The translations under genes and the position numbers were made by a program. From positions 62,001 through 126,000 of IMG/VR virus record IMGVR_UViG_3300023174_000074: 64,000 nucleotides of DNA, one strand, 5' to 3'. The notes below the pieces were generated by a model. The model was not told the DNA's origin and did no database searches. It saw only the letters and a list, made by a program, of their open reading frames with translations. Positions 61,773-64,000 of this stretch are shown here, one piece after another. Each line of letters starts with the position of its first letter. Position 1 is the stretch's first letter. The stretch comes from a virus.

Positions 61773-62123
61773 TTAATATCTGGTTGGCATTCTATCGTTT
61801 CCGCCTCTTCCCTCTTGCATCTTAGCCATTACAAGGCCGAATAGAAATGCGTTAAAAGCTTCGTAATGATCCGAAGCGTAAATTACATTGTTATCTATTG
61901 CTACACCTGATTGTCCGTCTTGTGTGTGTCTAATTGATAGGTTAGGGTACATTCTTTTAACATCAGCTTCAAGTCTTGCTCTCATAGCTTCTTGCTCTCT
62001 GGTTACAGGTTGCTCGTTGTTAACTGGCATGGCAACATCAGAATTTTGAGTTCTTAATTGTGGAACATTAGACATTTCAGGAGATTCGTTTACGAAGTTT
62101 TCGTACATTTTAATATTTTGCAT
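61773..62123 (-). CDS. Capsid-leader protein (116 aa)
   Basis: ATG at 62123 gives leader MQNIKMYENFVNE with a V-N-E candidate and SP next; an upstream in-frame start is rejected because the octamer GATATATA lies 20 bases before 62123. The body has REQEAMRARLEADVKRMYPN and a Gly-rich end. Function unknown. Confidence 0.6.
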   Translation of the reverse strand: MQNIKMYENFVNESPEMSNVPQLRTQNSDVAMPVNNEQPVTREQEAMRARLEADVKRMYPNLSIRHTQDGQSGVAIDNNVIYASDHYEAFNAFLFGLVMAKMQEGRGGNDRMPTRY

Positions 62124-62143
62124 TGTTATTCTTTTATTTTCTC

Positions 62144-62151
62144 TATATATC
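62144..62151 (-). promoter_or_regulatory. GATATATA late-type promoter (leftward)
   Basis: Reverse octamer 20 bases upstream of the ATG at 62123. Confidence 0.55.
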
Positions 62152-62260
62152 ATGATAAAATGCAAAAGCATTTGATTTTATCATTTCGTCAATAGCAGGC
62201 ATTCTGGATTAGAAAAGTTAATATGGCATCCGCTATATTAAAGTCACTGTTAGTAAATAA

Positions 62261-63355
62261 CTAAAACATATTTCTAGCAAGTAGACTTCCTACGTTACTC
62301 AAGTCTCTTATTCCTGTCCTTTTAATAATATCAGCTTTCATTTGTGGTAAAGGATCGAGAAGATATAATTTAAGTGGATTCTTTTTGAAATAATCGTCTA
62401 AAGGGGTTTCCATTTTTGTGTTTTCTGTATTTAGAGCTGAATCTAATAATGAGTGATATAAGATGTTAACTATTTCGATTGATTCTTTTGATGGTGAGCC
62501 AATCCTAGATAAATCGCGGTAGCCAATATTATTCTTCTTGGTATACTTCTTAATGATATCATGAATTTTCTGGACAACCTCTTGTTCATCACTAAGCCCG
62601 ATTTCACAATTAACCTTATTTTTGTATGTTTTTATTTTCGCCCCATTACCCTTTGGATAGAACGCAAAAAACCTGGTATTATCTAGACGAGTTGTCATAC
62701 GTGTTGAATTTTTTTGGAATCCCAATATTAGATTAATATTTTGCCATTGTTCGGTGTTTAAAAAATTAGCTGATGCGCGTGCTAAATCTTCCATAAATTC
62801 CACATGTATTTCACCAAAATGAAGAAGTTTACCATTATCAACTTTGGCCAATCCAAGTTCTTTCAATCTATTTAAAAACGGTAAATCTAAATTTTTAAAA
62901 TTATCCACAATACCGGACTCGCCCAAAATCTTATTCTTTATTTTTTTAAAAATACCAGAATAATCACTATCAATATTAGAAAAAAACCAATCATTATCAT
63001 CCAAAGCATCTTTTAAATCTTTTCTATTGAAATATGATGGTGCGCCTTTCTTAACGGCGTCCTTAATAAGGTTAATGAATAAATATTGGAGATCCCCGTC
63101 CTGTCTGCCGTAATAACGCCCAGTAGCTGCGTATGTATAATACCAATTACCAGCTCCGTTTTTTTCAAACCATGCTTGAGAAGGCATAGATTGACCCTTT
63201 ATTGCAATCCTTCCTGTTCTTTTTGGTGTGAATGTAAACCAGGAGTCAAGAATTTTCTTATAAGGTGATTTCTCAATTTCTTCTAGAAATTCTTCAGCAT
63301 CGGGATGTAGTTTAGAGACAGCTTCAAAAATCTTATATGTTATCAAATTCTTCAT
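62261..63355 (-). CDS. Capsid-leader protein (364 aa), paralogue of 16750-18051
   Basis: ATG at 63355 gives leader MKNLITYKIFE with an I-F-E cleavage candidate and A next, a very good T4-like site. Residues around 45-110 (IAIKGQSMPSQAWFEKNG, then a Tyr-rich stretch and LFINLIKDAVKKGAPSYFNR) align with the 16750 protein. Shared domain unknown. Reverse GATATATA lies five bases upstream, back-to-back with that of the 63397 gene. Confidence 0.65.
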   Translation of the reverse strand: MKNLITYKIFEAVSKLHPDAEEFLEEIEKSPYKKILDSWFTFTPKRTGRIAIKGQSMPSQAWFEKNGAGNWYYTYAATGRYYGRQDGDLQYLFINLIKDAVKKGAPSYFNRKDLKDALDDNDWFFSNIDSDYSGIFKKIKNKILGESGIVDNFKNLDLPFLNRLKELGLAKVDNGKLLHFGEIHVEFMEDLARASANFLNTEQWQNINLILGFQKNSTRMTTRLDNTRFFAFYPKGNGAKIKTYKNKVNCEIGLSDEQEVVQKIHDIIKKYTKKNNIGYRDLSRIGSPSKESIEIVNILYHSLLDSALNTENTKMETPLDDYFKKNPLKLYLLDPLPQMKADIIKRTGIRDLSNVGSLLARNMF

Positions 63356-63360
63356 AATAC

Positions 63361-63368
63361 TATATATC
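63361..63368 (-). promoter_or_regulatory. GATATATA late-type promoter (leftward)
   Basis: Reverse octamer five bases upstream of the ATG at 63355 (short-spacing class). Confidence 0.6.
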
Positions 63369-63384
63369 AATACGATCGCATTCT

Positions 63385-63392
63385 GATATATA
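63385..63392 (+). promoter_or_regulatory. GATATATA late-type promoter
   Basis: Octamer four bases before the ATG at 63397; divergent pair with the leftward copy at 63361. Confidence 0.6.
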
Positions 63393-63396
63393 AAGC

Positions 63397-63852
63397 ATGA
63401 TGAAATTTATTAGAACCTTTGATGATTACGAGAATCAAATGGTGCCAACCAGCTTTAAAGTTAGCAAACCAGGGGTGGAAAATATTGCGGATCAATTTCT
63501 AAGAGATCTAGGAAAAAACTACGATCTAAGAGTTGGTAAAGAGTTCGATAAGAAGAAAGGTAACTGTGCTTGGTATGTTCAGGAGTTTTATCAATGGTGT
63601 GAAAATAACAGAACCCCAGTTAGAATAGTTTACTTTCCTGAGACAGAGAAAGCTAAAGACCCACATATAGCAATCATAGTTGATGATCTTGTACTCGATT
63701 TTGCTCACAAGCAGTTTTCTAAAGACAAAAATGAAAAATACTCAGTTCTACCACTGAAGGCTTATAAGAAGTATGGATATTCGGATAAGATGGAGGTTTT
63801 AGATGAAGTTCCTAGTTGGATTGGTGATATCTATCCGGCGGATAAAAAATAA
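63397..63852 (+). CDS. Capsid-leader papain-like cysteine protease-like protein (151 aa)
   Basis: Begins MMKFIRTFDDYENQ, similar to neighbouring leaders though the cleavage site is imperfect. The body has GNCAWYVQEFYQWC, then PHIAIIVDDLVLDFAHKQF: a Cys, a His before a strand, and an Asp in the same order as papain-like/NlpC-type folds. This suggests a packaged cysteine peptidase or amidase. The motif match is by eye. Confidence 0.55.
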   Translation: MMKFIRTFDDYENQMVPTSFKVSKPGVENIADQFLRDLGKNYDLRVGKEFDKKKGNCAWYVQEFYQWCENNRTPVRIVYFPETEKAKDPHIAIIVDDLVLDFAHKQFSKDKNEKYSVLPLKAYKKYGYSDKMEVLDEVPSWIGDIYPADKK

Positions 63853-63863
63853 ATTAATTTTTC

Positions 63864-63871
63864 CTAATTTT
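63864..63871 (+). promoter_or_regulatory. Possible -7 box upstream of a hairpin RNA
   Basis: CTAATTTTG around 63864-63872 fits TAnnTTTG, with TTAATTTTTCC just before. A structured hairpin starts about ten bases downstream. Confidence 0.35.
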
Positions 63872-63880
63872 GTAGTACCC

Positions 63881-63925
63881 GTCAAAGAAAACACACAAGT
63901 CTTTAGCTTGTGTGATGAATTTGAC
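63881..63925 (+). ncRNA. Structured hairpin, possible leader or small RNA
   Basis: GTCAAA (63881-63886) pairs with TTTGAC (63920-63925), and CACACAAG (63892-63899) pairs with CTTGTGTG (63907-63914), separated by symmetric five-base internal loops. It sits directly after a -7-like box and before a probable gene start at 63963. Confidence 0.45.
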
Positions 63926-63962
63926 AAAAACATTCTAACCTTGAGTAAGGATATATTGTTTA

Positions 63963-64000
63963 ATGGTATTTGGATTTGCTTCTCCAATAGAACAAACAAA
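63963..64000 (+). CDS. Start of a gene running off the window
   Basis: ATG at 63963 opens MVFGFASPIEQT and stays open to the end of the window. A GGATATATTG sequence close upstream resembles the late octamer. Only 12 codons are visible, so no function can be given. Confidence 0.35.
   Translation, partial: MVFGFASPIEQT

Noticed and set aside
63799-63999. Reverse frame of 66 codons at the window end
   Set aside because: Opposite the hairpin region and the end of the 63397 gene; composition is not protein-like and no octamer precedes it.
1-64000. Bacterial chromosome or prophage origin
   Set aside because: No ribosomal, housekeeping or chromosomal neighbourhood genes occur; gene size, packing, repeated capsid leaders and homing endonucleases fit a lytic large phage.

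Overview
The window is AT-rich, gene-dense DNA from a large tailed bacteriophage that most likely infects a Bacteroidota (Flavobacterium-like) host. Host signals are -7 boxes of the TAnnTTTG type, few Shine-Dalgarno sites, short A-rich leaders and Bacteroidota-style signal peptides and lipoboxes. T4-like phage signals are a Dda-type helicase, a T4 Rnl1-type RNA ligase, a diverged gp23-like capsid protein, free-standing homing endonucleases, and about twenty proteins that begin with a short leader resembling the T4 capsid-targeting sequence. No tail, portal or terminase genes lie in the window, so this is part of a larger genome.

Layout. 0-5 kb: cell-wall peptidase and an envelope-sugar/lipid set (nucleotidyltransferase, cupin, thioesterase, LpxH-like phosphoesterase, glycosyltransferase, DUF6165). 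5-13 kb: L,D-transpeptidases, an SGNH hydrolase, a homing endonuclease beside a HAD gene, a truncated thioredoxin, holin/GH19 endolysin, exonuclease, HELAH-motif protein. 13-18 kb: capsid-leader proteins in divergent operons. 18-23 kb: primase/helicase-type genes followed by two homing endonucleases and a duplicated helicase terminus. 23.4-30 kb: an integron-like array of 13 cassettes separated by 13 attC-like sites, ending at a tyrosine recombinase. 30-40 kb: RNA-repair island (Rnl1-like ligase, phosphoesterase, P-loop kinase, cREC protein, DraRnl-like ligase), IMPDH/GMP-reductase-like enzyme and another homing endonuclease. 40-48 kb: capsid-leader proteins, tandem repeat genes, HDxxED hydrolase, nucleotidase and capsid-like genes. 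48-56 kb: small genes, more capsid-leader proteins, TPR/glycosyltransferase, ClpP and SmpB. 56-64 kb: tRNA-like elements and further capsid-leader proteins.

Two promoter classes recur. One joins TTTTTTAT(C)CCG to TTATATTTG and precedes metabolic and regulatory operons. The other is the octamer GATATATA, found 3-33 bases upstream of most capsid-leader genes and also of the endolysin, a holin-like gene and the homing endonucleases; by analogy with T4 TATAAATA it is probably the late promoter.

The most unusual system is the cassette array at 23578-29189. Each cassette end is complementary to its own start across a G^TTA junction, as expected of integron attC recombination. Seven attC-like sites carry the start codon of the next cassette's gene, and eight cassette genes stop at the conserved TAAC box or within a few bases of it. 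The neighbouring recombinase does not carry the insertion expected of IntI. I could not run database searches or folding programs, so family names rest on motifs I can read.
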